From: Micavibrio sp.
Lineage (GTDB): Bacteria > Pseudomonadota > Alphaproteobacteria > Micavibrionales > Micavibrionaceae
DNA length: 32,826 nucleotides
Reading direction: 5' to 3'
Assembly: GCA_002687495.1 (NCBI GenBank)
Contig: NZAJ01000047.1
Span: forward strand, 1 to 32,826
This document shows, piece after piece, positions 24,209 to 32,093 of this stretch. Each line of letters begins with the position of its first letter. Within the stretch, counting starts at the first letter, position 1. The translations under genes were made by a program, and so were the position numbers. Under the pieces are notes generated by a model. It was not told the origin of the DNA, did not search any database, and saw only the letters and a program-made list of their open reading frames with translations.

Positions 24209-25563
24209 ATAGCAGGGGAGACAAGGTGCGTACGACCGCCGCGGCCCTGACGACCCTCAAAGTTACGGTTTGATGTCGAAGCGCATCTTTCGCCCGGTTT
24301 AAGCTGATCTGGGTTCATGCCTAAGCACATAGAGCAACCCGGCTCACGCCAATCAAAACCAGCCTCGATTAATATATCGGCAATGCCTTCTTCCTCAGCC
24401 ATGATCTTAACAAGACCTGAGCCAGGTACGACCATCGCTTCAACGCTTTCTGCAACTTTTTTGCCTTCGACAATCTTGGCAACTTCGCGTAAGTCTTCAA
24501 TACGCGCATTTGTACATGAGCCGATAAAGATTTTATCGACCGCGATATCGGTCATTTTTGTACCCGGCTCAAGCCCCATATAATCAAGCATACGCTTAAC
24601 AGAGGCGCGTTTATGCTCATCTGCAAAATCTTCAGGCGCAGGCACGCTGCCCTCAATTGAGATTGTGTCTTCTGGTGTTGTACCCCATGTTACTGTCGGT
24701 GGAATATCTTCGGCTTTAAGTACTACCTCTTTATCATAAACCGCGCCCTCATCAGATGGCAGCGTTTTCCAATAGGCAACAGCCTTTTCAAACGCCTCGC
24801 CTTGCGGCGCCATAGGGCGGCCTTTAATATAACGGAACGTTGTCTCATCTGGCGCAACAAGACCAGCACGTGCGCCGCCTTCAATCGACATATTACACAT
24901 CGTCATGCGGCCTTCCATTGAGAGGTTACGCACCGCTTCACCTGCATATTCAATCACATAGCCAGTTCCGCCAGCAGTCCCGATCTTGCCGATAATCGCT
25001 AAAATCATATCTTTAGCCGTCACACCTGGCTGTAGCTTGCCGTCTACTGTAATGCGCATGGTTTTAGCAGGCGCTTGGATAAGGGTTTGCGTCGCAAGCA
25101 CATGCTCAACTTCGCTTGTGCCGATACCAAAGGCCAGCGCGCCAAATGCGCCATGCGTTGAAGTGTGGCTATCACCGCACACAATTGTCATGCCTGGCAT
25201 TGTAAAGCCTTGCTCTGGGCCGATAATGTGAACAATACCTTGACGTTTATCATGAAGATCAAAAAGCTTTACGCCAAACTCTTCACAATTCTTAGCCAAA
25301 GTTTCAACCTGAATACGGCTATCTTCTTGCTCAATAGGCTGGCTACGATCCGATGTCGGCACATTGTGATCCATAACGGCCAAAGTACGCTCCGGCGCAT
25401 GTACAGGTCGCCCAGCCATGCGCAAACCTTCAAAAGCTTGCGGTGAAGTCACTTCATGCACGAGATGGCGATCGATATAAATAAGGCATGTGCCATTATC
25501 TTGGCGATCGACCACATGATCGGCCCAAATTTTCTCGTAAAGTGTGCGTGCTTTCGTATTCAT
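24157..25563 (-). CDS. leuC: 3-isopropylmalate dehydratase, large subunit
   Basis: The iron-sulfur subunit of isopropylmalate isomerase, second step of leucine synthesis, acting with LeuD. At 468 residues it has the normal length. Motifs present are [30 protein letters not shown] and the three [4Fe-4S] ligands Cys350 ([12 protein letters not shown]), Cys410 and Cys413 (CSMCLGMN). [21 protein letters not shown] closes the domain. A weak AGAG precedes the ATG. It lies downstream of rplS, as in other Alphaproteobacteria, but two small plus-strand genes intervene, so it must have its own promoter. Confidence 0.97.
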   Translation of the reverse strand: MNTKARTLYEKIWADHVVDRQDNGTCLIYIDRHLVHEVTSPQAFEGLRMAGRPVHAPERTLAVMDHNVPTSDRSQPIEQEDSRIQVETLAKNCEEFGVKLFDLHDKRQGIVHIIGPEQGFTMPGMTIVCGDSHTSTHGAFGALAFGIGTSEVEHVLATQTLIQAPAKTMRITVDGKLQPGVTAKDMILAIIGKIGTAGGTGYVIEYAGEAVRNLSMEGRMTMCNMSIEGGARAGLVAPDETTFRYIKGRPMAPQGEAFEKAVAYWKTLPSDEGAVYDKEVVLKAEDIPPTVTWGTTPEDTISIEGSVPAPEDFADEHKRASVKRMLDYMGLEPGTKMTDIAVDKIFIGSCTNARIEDLREVAKIVEGKKVAESVEAMVVPGSGLVKIMAEEEGIADILIEAGFDWREPGCSMCLGMNPDQLKPGERCASTSNRNFEGRQGRGGRTHLVSPAMAAAAAITGKLTDVRRL

Positions 25564-25682
25564 CGATCTTAAGCTCTTTTTAAGTAATTAGTCATATAAT
25601 TTCCTTACGCTGAAAATAAAGCGTAGGCGGGGCATTTAGACAAATAAACACGCCACTGTCAATAAAAGAGGGAAGATATAAA

Positions 25683-26114
25683 ATGAGTACAGCTTTGACA
25701 TGTAATTTTAACGAGAGGTCACTCCATGCGGTTGTGCAGAGAGTTATGGATATGCATGTAATGAATGATGCTATATTTATAGGGCAGTCTGGTGGTATGT
25801 ACGCGGTACATGATGCCCATGGGTTAGATACATGGGGCGAAGATAACATTCAGCTATACACAAAAGAGCAATTTGAGGAAAAATTTGGAGAAGATTTTAA
25901 GTCAGGGAAAATGACGACATTAGATCAGTTGCAAAGTGATTTTGATGCGATTGATCGCAATAGAATTGATGGTCCAGTAACATCAAATGTGTGGCATGAA
26001 AAGCATGATGCGATGAAGTATCGTCTTGAGCAAATTCAAGAAGATATGCAAGAACAAGGGATAGATCCAAGTATTAAGCTTGAATGTAATATCAAGCCAG
26101 AAGGCTTACATTAA
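25683..26114 (+). CDS. Hypothetical protein, 143 residues
   Basis: No family recognised. It is a soluble, acidic protein without a signal peptide. The N-terminal half has a possible alpha/beta segment (LHAVVQRVMDMHVMNDAIFIGQ) followed by GGMYAVHDAHGLDTWG; the C-terminal half is helical and Gln/Glu-rich (KYRLEQIQEDMQEQG). It is divergent from leuC, and GAGGGAAGA precedes the ATG. An inverted repeat follows the stop. Confidence 0.65.
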   Translation: MSTALTCNFNERSLHAVVQRVMDMHVMNDAIFIGQSGGMYAVHDAHGLDTWGEDNIQLYTKEQFEEKFGEDFKSGKMTTLDQLQSDFDAIDRNRIDGPVTSNVWHEKHDAMKYRLEQIQEDMQEQGIDPSIKLECNIKPEGLH

Positions 26115-26138
26115 ATAATTTACGAATAATCCAGAAAT

Positions 26139-26168
26139 ACCGCAAATATGTCTTTCCTTTTTTGCGGT
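26139..26168 (+). other. Stem-loop between the two small unknown genes
   Basis: ACCGCAAA (26139-26146) and TTTGCGGT (26161-26168) are perfect 8-base inverted repeats around a 14-base, pyrimidine-rich loop. No T-run follows, so it is a weak terminator candidate or a processing or binding element between the genes ending at 26114 and starting at 26219. Confidence 0.5.
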
Positions 26169-26218
26169 GCAGCATATATAAGTTAGTACATAAATAAAAA
26201 GATAAAGGGTGAGGAAGT

Positions 26219-26407
26219 ATGTCTCAAAAAGCTAAAAAAGTGGCTCTACCGCTTAAAACAGCCAAGGCGCTTGAATGCAAAGATGGCCAGGTCTTAAAAG
26301 TCTGCGAAATGATCGGTGCAGGCAATGGTTATGCGATGCCAACAGTCGTTGTTCGCGAATATTGTTATAATGATGCGCGCCCACGTTCATCACGAAAAAC
26401 AGCTTAA
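26219..26407 (+). CDS. Hypothetical small protein, 62 residues
   Basis: No family recognised. The protein is basic, with Lys-rich N- and C-termini, three Cys (C20, C29, C49) and a central segment VCEMIGAGNGYAMPTVVVRE. A strong ribosome-binding site (GTGAGGAAG) and a terminator behind it support a real gene. It is convergent with rplS. Confidence 0.65.
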   Translation: MSQKAKKVALPLKTAKALECKDGQVLKVCEMIGAGNGYAMPTVVVREYCYNDARPRSSRKTA

Positions 26408-26436
26408 TATTTAGAAAACGCAATTCTAAAAGATAC

Positions 26437-26476
26437 GAAAAAACCCGCTTGAGATATCTCTAAGCGGGTTTCTTAA
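26437..26476. terminator. Bidirectional terminator between rplS and the 62-residue gene
   Basis: AAACCCGCTT (26441-26450) pairs with AAGCGGGTTT (26462-26471), and the middle GAGATATCTC is itself a perfect palindrome, making a long near-continuous hairpin. The minus strand has a run of six T directly after the stem, so it is the better terminator for rplS; the plus strand has a shorter, mixed T-tail. Confidence 0.85.
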
Positions 26477-26501
26477 TTCTTGTAAGAAGAGTAAGGCTGC
26501 C

Positions 26502-27074
26502 TTACTCAGCAGCACCTTCTGCATTTGCTGCTGCTTCAGCTGCAGCCGCTTCTGCTTTAGCCTTAGCTTCTGCCTCAGCTTTTGCTTTTGCAGCCGCTTC
26601 ATTAGCAGCGCGAACTTCTGCGCGCTTAGCATCTTTTTCTGCTTTCTTCTTCGCGCGGATTTGAGTTTTTGTCATGCCTTCTGTAGATGCATCAACCTCA
26701 GTCTCAAGACCGTAACCAGTTGTACGCTCAGCAATACGCGCTTTCTTACCACGTAGGTCACGAAGATAGTAAAGCTTCGCACGACGAACAGAACCGCGAC
26801 GAACAAGCTCAACAGAATCAATACGTGAGCTCCATAGTGGGAAAGTACGCTCAACGCCTTCACCATAAGAGATTTTACGCACACAGAAGTTTTCGTTGAT
26901 GCCTGAACCTGTACGGGCAATACAAACGCCTTCATAAGCCTGGATACGCTCACGTGAACCTTCTTTAACGCGCACGTTAACTTTCACTGTGTCGCCAGGT
27001 GCGAAATCTGGAATTGATTTTGACTCTTGGATTTTAGCGAGAGTCTTCGCTTCGAATTTTTGTAACGTATTCAT
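26502..27074 (-). CDS. rplS: 50S ribosomal protein L19 with Ala/Lys/Glu-rich tail
   Basis: L19 sits at the interface of the two ribosomal subunits. The first ~120 residues contain the family sequence ([31 protein letters not shown], then [17 protein letters not shown], and [20 protein letters not shown]). Residues from about 120 to 190 are an extra low-complexity tail of Ala, Lys and Glu. L19 is about 115 residues in E. coli; such tails are common in Alphaproteobacteria. It is the last gene of the rpsP operon, 129 bases after trmD, with a terminator behind it. Confidence 0.97.
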   Translation of the reverse strand: MNTLQKFEAKTLAKIQESKSIPDFAPGDTVKVNVRVKEGSRERIQAYEGVCIARTGSGINENFCVRKISYGEGVERTFPLWSSRIDSVELVRRGSVRRAKLYYLRDLRGKKARIAERTTGYGLETEVDASTEGMTKTQIRAKKKAEKDAKRAEVRAANEAAAKAKAEAEAKAKAEAAAAEAAANAEGAAE

Positions 27075-27203
27075 CGTCTTTTTCCCTTTTTACGGATCCC
27101 GATAATCAGTCTTAAAACTGGCGGATCCCTTATCTTTTTATGGGTTGATACATAAAACTGAGCGCTTTATACAGTGGCTTTTACAAAAACACAAGAAAAA
27201 AGC

Positions 27204-27908
27204 TTAATCTTTTTGCAAAAGATCAGGCCTGCGCATCCGTGTGATCTCTAGGGATTGCGCTTTACGCCACTCATCGATTTTTGCGTGATTACCCGATTGC
27301 AAAATCTCTGGCACGCTATGCTCTATGCCTTGCGCATCAACCCACATGCTAGGGCGCGTATAATGCGGATATTCTAGTAACCCGTCCGCGCCAGCGCCAA
27401 AGCTCTCATTGTCCGCAGTATCAACATTGCCCATGACGCCTGGCAATAAACGTATGCAAGAATCCATTAATATAAGGGCTGCAGGCTCACCGCCGCTCAA
27501 AACATAATCTCCGATCGAGATTTCCTCAAAATCATGCGCCTCTAAAAAACGCTGATCTACGCCCTCATAGCGCCCACATAGTAGTGTCAGGGCAGGGGCT
27601 GCGCTAAGCTCTTTAACAAACGCTTGATTTAAAACTTTACCGCGAGGGGAGAGGTAAATGCGGCGCGCACCTTCATCCTTTGAGGCAAGTAATGCTTTTT
27701 CCAGCACATCCGCTTTCATCACCATACCAGCGCCACCGCCATATGGCGTATCATCAACGCTTTTATGTACGCCCTCACCATATTCGCGAATATCTGTACA
27801 TCTATATGACCAATCACCTCGCTCTAAAGCTCTGCCTGCCAAGGAGCTGCCAAGACTACCCGGAAACATCTCGGGGAAGAGGGTAAGAAGATTGAAATGC
27901 AGGCTCAT
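27204..27908 (-). CDS. trmD: tRNA (guanine-N1-)-methyltransferase
   Basis: Methylates G37 in tRNAs that read CNN and some other codons, preventing +1 frameshifts. The 234 residues begin FNLLTLFPEMFPG and contain GGGAGMVMK, YLSPRGKVLNQ, LLCGRYEGVDQRFLE and ISIGDYVLSGGEPAA, the SAM-binding trefoil-knot segments, and the C-terminal YTRPSMW block. The start lies one base after the rimM stop, so the two are translationally linked. Confidence 0.97.
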   Translation of the reverse strand: MSLHFNLLTLFPEMFPGSLGSSLAGRALERGDWSYRCTDIREYGEGVHKSVDDTPYGGGAGMVMKADVLEKALLASKDEGARRIYLSPRGKVLNQAFVKELSAAPALTLLCGRYEGVDQRFLEAHDFEEISIGDYVLSGGEPAALILMDSCIRLLPGVMGNVDTADNESFGAGADGLLEYPHYTRPSMWVDAQGIEHSVPEILQSGNHAKIDEWRKAQSLEITRMRRPDLLQKD

Positions 27909-27909
27909 C

Positions 27910-28425
27910 TTATAAGCCCTCTAAGGGAATGATGCGCACAAGACCCGCATCCAGATCAACCTCTGGCGCGTGACTATCGTTAAAGGGCAGCAGGTAGGTT
28001 TCGCCAGATTTTGCACGAATTTCCAGCAGCTCTCCAGCGCCGAAATTATGAACGGCGATCACTTCACCAGCCTCTTTATCTGAATTGTGATTAATCGCTT
28101 TTAGACCAATAAGGTCTTCATAATAATATTCACCCTCATCCTCATCCAGCGCAGGCAATTGATCGCGCTCAATGAATAACTCCTTACCACGCAATTTATC
28201 AGCATCTTCACGGTTATTTATACCGTCAATCTCCGCCAGATAATATTTGCCGTGAGGGTTTTTAAGGGTGATATCATACTCTTGAACCAGCTCAATTAAC
28301 GCTGGATCTTCACCAAGTGGCAGAATCTTAACCAGCCCCTTCACCCCATGAGATGAGGCGATGCGCGCGATGCAAATACGTTTGCTATCGGGCTCTTGAG
28401 GCTGGTCAGATCTGCGAAATGGCAT
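27910..28425 (-). CDS. rimM: 16S rRNA processing protein RimM
   Basis: An assembly factor for the 30S head that binds S19. It is 171 residues. The N-terminal RimM domain (RICIARIASSHGVKGLVKIL) and the PRC-barrel (GEYYYEDLIGLKAINHNSDK, then LLPFNDSHAPEVDLDAG) are both present. It lies 10 bases after rpsP and 1 base before trmD, the conserved operon order. Confidence 0.96.
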   Translation of the reverse strand: MPFRRSDQPQEPDSKRICIARIASSHGVKGLVKILPLGEDPALIELVQEYDITLKNPHGKYYLAEIDGINNREDADKLRGKELFIERDQLPALDEDEGEYYYEDLIGLKAINHNSDKEAGEVIAVHNFGAGELLEIRAKSGETYLLPFNDSHAPEVDLDAGLVRIIPLEGL

Positions 28426-28435
28426 GAAAAAGGCC

Positions 28436-28903
28436 TTACTCGGCTGCTTTTTCTTCTTCAGCTGCTGCTTCTTCTGCAGGAGCTTCTTCAGCCGGAGCTG
28501 CTGCCGCTGCTTCAGCAGCTGCTTTAGCTTCTTCTTCAGCTAGCTTGGCAGCTTCTTCTGCTGCTTTACGCTTTTCTTCTTTATCAGCAATAAGCATTTT
28601 AGCTTTTTCGCCTGGCTCAGATTTCTTAGGGCGAACAGGCTGTGCAGGCATGTCCATAAGGCCAGCTTTACCAAGGAAAATCGCTACACGCTCAGAAGGC
28701 TTAGCACCTTGTGAAAGCCAGTATTTGATGCGGTCTTCAACAAGCTGAACGCGGTCAGCATTATTGTCTTCCAAAAGTGGGTTATATGTACCTAGCTTTT
28801 CGATATAGCGGCCATCGCGAGGCGCGCGTTTATCTGCTACTACGATACGGTAGAATGGGCGTGCCTTACGGCCACCACGTGATAGTCTGATTGCAAGTGC
28901 CAT
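28436..28903 (-). CDS. rpsP: 30S ribosomal protein S16 with Ala/Glu-rich tail
   Basis: The frame is open from 28936, but ATG 28903 follows AAAGGAGAAAA and gives the family start [20 protein letters not shown]. The core runs to about residue 85 and includes GTYNPLL and [20 protein letters not shown]. The remaining ~70 residues are a charged, Ala/Glu-rich low-complexity tail, making 155 residues against 82 in E. coli. Its ribosome-binding site lies inside the end of the preceding small gene. Confidence 0.96.
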   Translation of the reverse strand: MALAIRLSRGGRKARPFYRIVVADKRAPRDGRYIEKLGTYNPLLEDNNADRVQLVEDRIKYWLSQGAKPSERVAIFLGKAGLMDMPAQPVRPKKSEPGEKAKMLIADKEEKRKAAEEAAKLAEEEAKAAAEAAAAAPAEEAPAEEAAAEEEKAAE

Positions 28904-28904
28904 T

Positions 28905-29240
28905 TCAATTTTCTCCTTTGAGTATTTGTGAACCAAAAATAAAAGTTAAATATAAAAACCAGTGCGCGTGGTTCATAACATGCACAGTCCTTGTGAAACC
29001 TTTTCGTTTGCAAACCATTACAAGTAGCAAAGATATGAGAGGGAAAAGAAGAGCCGCTAAGTCTTGGATGTGAAATAGTGTTATCTGTTGCTCTGCTCTT
29101 TCGTAGTAACCATGTCTCAATAAAGCGCTAACTATTAACTCACGTCCTTTGGGTATGCCGCCAGCCAGTAGGGCAAATATTATTGCGGATGCAAGCCAAA
29201 CTTTATTTGGAAGAAGTTGATTAAGAATATTTCTAATCAT
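28905..29240 (-). CDS. Small membrane protein between ffh and rpsP
   Basis: Unknown 111-residue protein with about three hydrophobic segments ([49 protein letters not shown]). Its ATG overlaps the ffh stop by four bases (ATGA) and its stop lies one base before the rpsP start, so it fills the gap exactly and is probably translated by coupling. No family recognised. The tight fit on both sides is the main argument that it is real. Confidence 0.65.
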   Translation of the reverse strand: MIRNILNQLLPNKVWLASAIIFALLAGGIPKGRELIVSALLRHGYYERAEQQITLFHIQDLAALLFPLISLLLVMVCKRKGFTRTVHVMNHAHWFLYLTFIFGSQILKGEN

Positions 29241-30829
29241 CGCTTCTTCCCTTTCTTGCGGTCTTTCTTTTTACCACCATGAGACGGAAGGCCGCCTAAT
29301 CCACCCATTCCGCCAAGGCCGGGCATGCCGCCACCAGCAAATGGGTTAGAGCCAAGGCCGCCAGCACCACCAGCAAATGGGTTCGCACCCAAGCCGCCCG
29401 CGGAACTCCCGGGTTGTGCGTCAGCCAAATCTTTTGCAAGGCCATCAGGATCCATGGATTGAGCCATAAGCTCCATTTCATCCATTTTTCCGCCCATAAG
29501 GCCTTTCATTTGCTGCATCATGCCGCTCATGCCCATCTTCTTCATTTTCTTCATGACGGTTTGCATTTGCTTGAGCTGCTTAGCGAGCTTGTTAATTTCT
29601 TGAACGCTTGTGCCGGAACCAGCAGCAATGCGTTGCTTACGTTTCATGTTAAGAAGGTCTGGATTCTCGCGCTCTGCCTTTGTCATTGAGAAGATGATCG
29701 CTTCTTGACGCTTAATAAGAGAGTCGTCCATACCCGCTTCTTGAAGCTGACCAGCCATATTACCAAGGCCAGGAAGCAGCTTCATCATAGCGCCCATACC
29801 GCCCATCTTTTTCATTTGCTGCATTTGCTGAAGTAGGTCATTAAAGTCGAATTGACCTTTCTTGAACTTTTCAGCCATCTTCTTGGCATCTTCAGCATTA
29901 ACAGTATCAATCGCTTTCTCAACAAGGGAGACAACGTCACCCATACCAAGAATACGGCCAGCAATACGCTCTGGGTGGAATGTTTCAATCTCGTCCCATT
30001 TCTCACCCACACCAACAAGCTTTACAGGGCAGCCTGTAACCGCTTTCATGCTCATTGCCGCACCGCCGCGTGCATCACCATCCACACGTGTCAGCATAAT
30101 ACCGCTAAGGCCAACAGCTTCGTTAAAGGCGTTCGCAGTTTGCACCGCGTCTTGGCCAGTCATCGCATCGGCAATAAGAAGCGTCTCGATAGGGTTTGTT
30201 GCTTTTTTGATCGCAACAGCTTCCGCCATAAGCTCTTCATCAATAGAAAGACGGCCCGCTGTATCCAGCATAACAAGGTCATAACCTTCTTTTTTCGCTG
30301 TATCCATAGCGCGCTTGGCAATATCAACCGGTTGCTGGCCTTCAATAATCTCAAGTGTCGCAATACCTGTTTGCTCACCAAGTACGGCTAGCTGCTTTTG
30401 TGCAGCAGGGCGATAAACGTCCAAAGACGCCATAAGGACTTTCTTGCCGCGTTTTTCTGTAATGAGTTTTGCGATTTTAGCAGTCGATGTTGTCTTACCA
30501 GAACCTTGCAAACCGACCATAAGATAAGCGGAAGGGGGTGAGGAGAACTCAAGATCAGCCGTTTCACTGCCGAGCATTTTTACAAGCTCGTCATGTACAA
30601 TCTTGATGACTTGCTGCGCAGGGTTAACGCCTTTAATAACGTCCTGACCAACTGCTTTATCTTTAACTTCTGCGATGAAATCTTTAACGACAGGAAGCGC
30701 AACGTCTGCTTCTAAAAGCGCGATACGAATCTCACGTGATACAGCCATCACGTCATTTTCGCTCAAAGCGCTTTTCCCTCTAAGGGCTTTAAATACGCCG
30801 CCAAGTTTATCACTTAAAGATTCAAACAT
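29237..30829 (-). CDS. ffh: Signal recognition particle protein Ffh (SRP54)
   Basis: The GTPase that, with 4.5S RNA, brings membrane proteins to FtsY and SecYEG. The 530 residues include an N domain (MFESLSDKLGGVFKALRGK) and the G domain with GLQGSGKTT, DVYRPAA, DTAGRL and TRVDGDARGG. The Met-rich M domain follows, with MQQMKKMGGMGAMMKLLPG and the RNA-binding segment RKQRIAAGSG. The last ~60 residues are an unusual Gly/Pro/Asn-rich tail containing two NPFAGG repeats and a Lys-rich end; E. coli Ffh is 453 residues. It heads the rpsP operon. Confidence 0.97.
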   Translation of the reverse strand: MFESLSDKLGGVFKALRGKSALSENDVMAVSREIRIALLEADVALPVVKDFIAEVKDKAVGQDVIKGVNPAQQVIKIVHDELVKMLGSETADLEFSSPPSAYLMVGLQGSGKTTSTAKIAKLITEKRGKKVLMASLDVYRPAAQKQLAVLGEQTGIATLEIIEGQQPVDIAKRAMDTAKKEGYDLVMLDTAGRLSIDEELMAEAVAIKKATNPIETLLIADAMTGQDAVQTANAFNEAVGLSGIMLTRVDGDARGGAAMSMKAVTGCPVKLVGVGEKWDEIETFHPERIAGRILGMGDVVSLVEKAIDTVNAEDAKKMAEKFKKGQFDFNDLLQQMQQMKKMGGMGAMMKLLPGLGNMAGQLQEAGMDDSLIKRQEAIIFSMTKAERENPDLLNMKRKQRIAAGSGTSVQEINKLAKQLKQMQTVMKKMKKMGMSGMMQQMKGLMGGKMDEMELMAQSMDPDGLAKDLADAQPGSSAGGLGANPFAGGAGGLGSNPFAGGGMPGLGGMGGLGGLPSHGGKKKDRKKGKKR

Positions 30830-30914
30830 TTACAGTCCATTCTTAACATACAAATTTAACCCCAGTGAGCGTGTTCGCCGACTAGAGTGTACCTGCTCCC
30901 CGAGAGAGCGCGGG

Positions 30915-30939
30915 CACTGACAAAATAACGCTGTCAGTG
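30915..30939. other. Inverted repeat upstream of ffh
   Basis: CACTGACA (30915-30922) and TGTCAGTG (30932-30939) are perfect 8-base inverted repeats with a 9-base spacer, in the gap between the divergent ffh and 31084 genes. There is no T-run on either strand. It could be an operator or an mRNA leader hairpin. The rest of the gap (30830-31083) shows nothing I recognise. Confidence 0.45.
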
Positions 30940-31083
30940 AAAATTTGAACGCAAACTACGCGCGCGACGCTGCTTTGTCAAGGAATTATCTTAATATAAA
31001 AGGTTATTTATGTAATTGGTTTGCATAATTTCGAGGTCTGTTATATAAGCTTTTGAAACAAAATTTCAAAGAGTGGGGTTAGA

Positions 31084-32022
31084 ATGGCTGAATTTTACAC
31101 AGGCGCTAAGACTGCTGCTTCTTTTATTAGCGCAGCTTTCAATGTCTCAGGCGATAATCCTGATAGCCATTAGAATGTCTATGCGGTGCCCGAAATCGGT
31201 ATTCTTTCTGATTACGCTTATGTAACGCCATATGAGAATCTCGGCGCGCTTGAATATATCGAAGACTTTAATGCGCAGCCCCAAGCATATGGCTTTGAGA
31301 TAGGCGATAATTACGCAGAATTATGCGACAATACACCGCAGTCGCGTGCAGAACATGTTGAGCAATCAAATCTATGCTTAGACAATATTTCGCATAGTTA
31401 TCTAAGCGGTTATGCAGGTCTTAGTCTCGAAGGTGTTTATGACCTCTCCGATTCTGGCGCCAGAGATAAAACACATAAACATGAGCTCATTATCCGTGGC
31501 CTTGCAGGTGTTCAGGAGGGAATAGCCTTTACGCCTTATGGTGTGCAGGATGGGCGTCAGGCTGAGCCTTTCTTCCACGGCTTAATTGAAGAATCGGTAA
31601 GAAATTATAATGATGATAAAAGCTTGGATTGGGGCTACCGCTATGGCGGACAAGTTTATAAAGACAATTTTGGTGAAACAGCCGATATTTACGCCTCATA
31701 TTTTGAGAAATGGGATTCTCTCAATATCGATGAAGCTGGCATATATATAAGTGCCGGCAGTGAAAACGGCCAAAGCTATCAATGCGGCTCGGCCTATATT
31801 CGTGATGCAATCGATCGGCAAGGCATTTTCAACGCCGTCGCAGCGGCGCGCGTTTGCAAATCGGATAATCACTTTATTGATACAGCAAGCATTTCATTTT
31901 CCGCGACATATAAAGACACTGGCCTCGGTTTAGGCGTGAGCTATTATCCAGAATATAACGAATACACACTCAATTTTGGCGTGGCATTGCCATACGACCT
32001 AGCTAAATCCATGAAATTTTAA
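31084..32022 (+). pseudogene. Unknown gene interrupted by one in-frame amber codon
   Basis: ATG 31084 follows a purine-rich AGAGTGGGG and opens a frame that runs to 32022, broken only by TAG at 31171-31173, codon 30. The first 29 residues (MAEFYTGAKTAASFISAAFN, then VSGDNPDSH) are in the same frame as the next 282. No signal peptide or membrane helix is obvious. The long part is rich in aromatic, Gly and Asp residues and ends in alternating strands (DTGLGLGVSYYPEYNEYTLNFGVALPY), reminiscent of beta-structure, but I recognise no family. TAG is a normal stop elsewhere in this window. Either the gene is newly broken, the codon is read through, or translation restarts at GTG 31186, which has no good ribosome-binding site. 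Confidence 0.6.
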
Positions 32023-32093
32023 GCCGAAAAGCTCGACTTTTCACTCTTTTTGCGTCATATAACCCTTACTGAGATATGTTATGAGGCGAGTAT

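Noticed and set aside
29852-30391. Long open frames of 140-179 codons opposite ffh
   Set aside because: They are antisense shadows of a highly conserved gene, rich in His, Ser and Cys as expected from the complement, with no independent support.
31171-31173. Genetic-code reassignment of TAG
   Set aside because: leuD and the gene ending at 16770 terminate naturally at TAG at the expected family or operon boundary, so TAG is an ordinary stop.
31186-32022. Treating GTG 31186 as the natural start of the unknown gene
   Set aside because: There is no good ribosome-binding site before it, whereas ATG 31084 in the same frame has one. The amber-interrupted reading explains more of the sequence.
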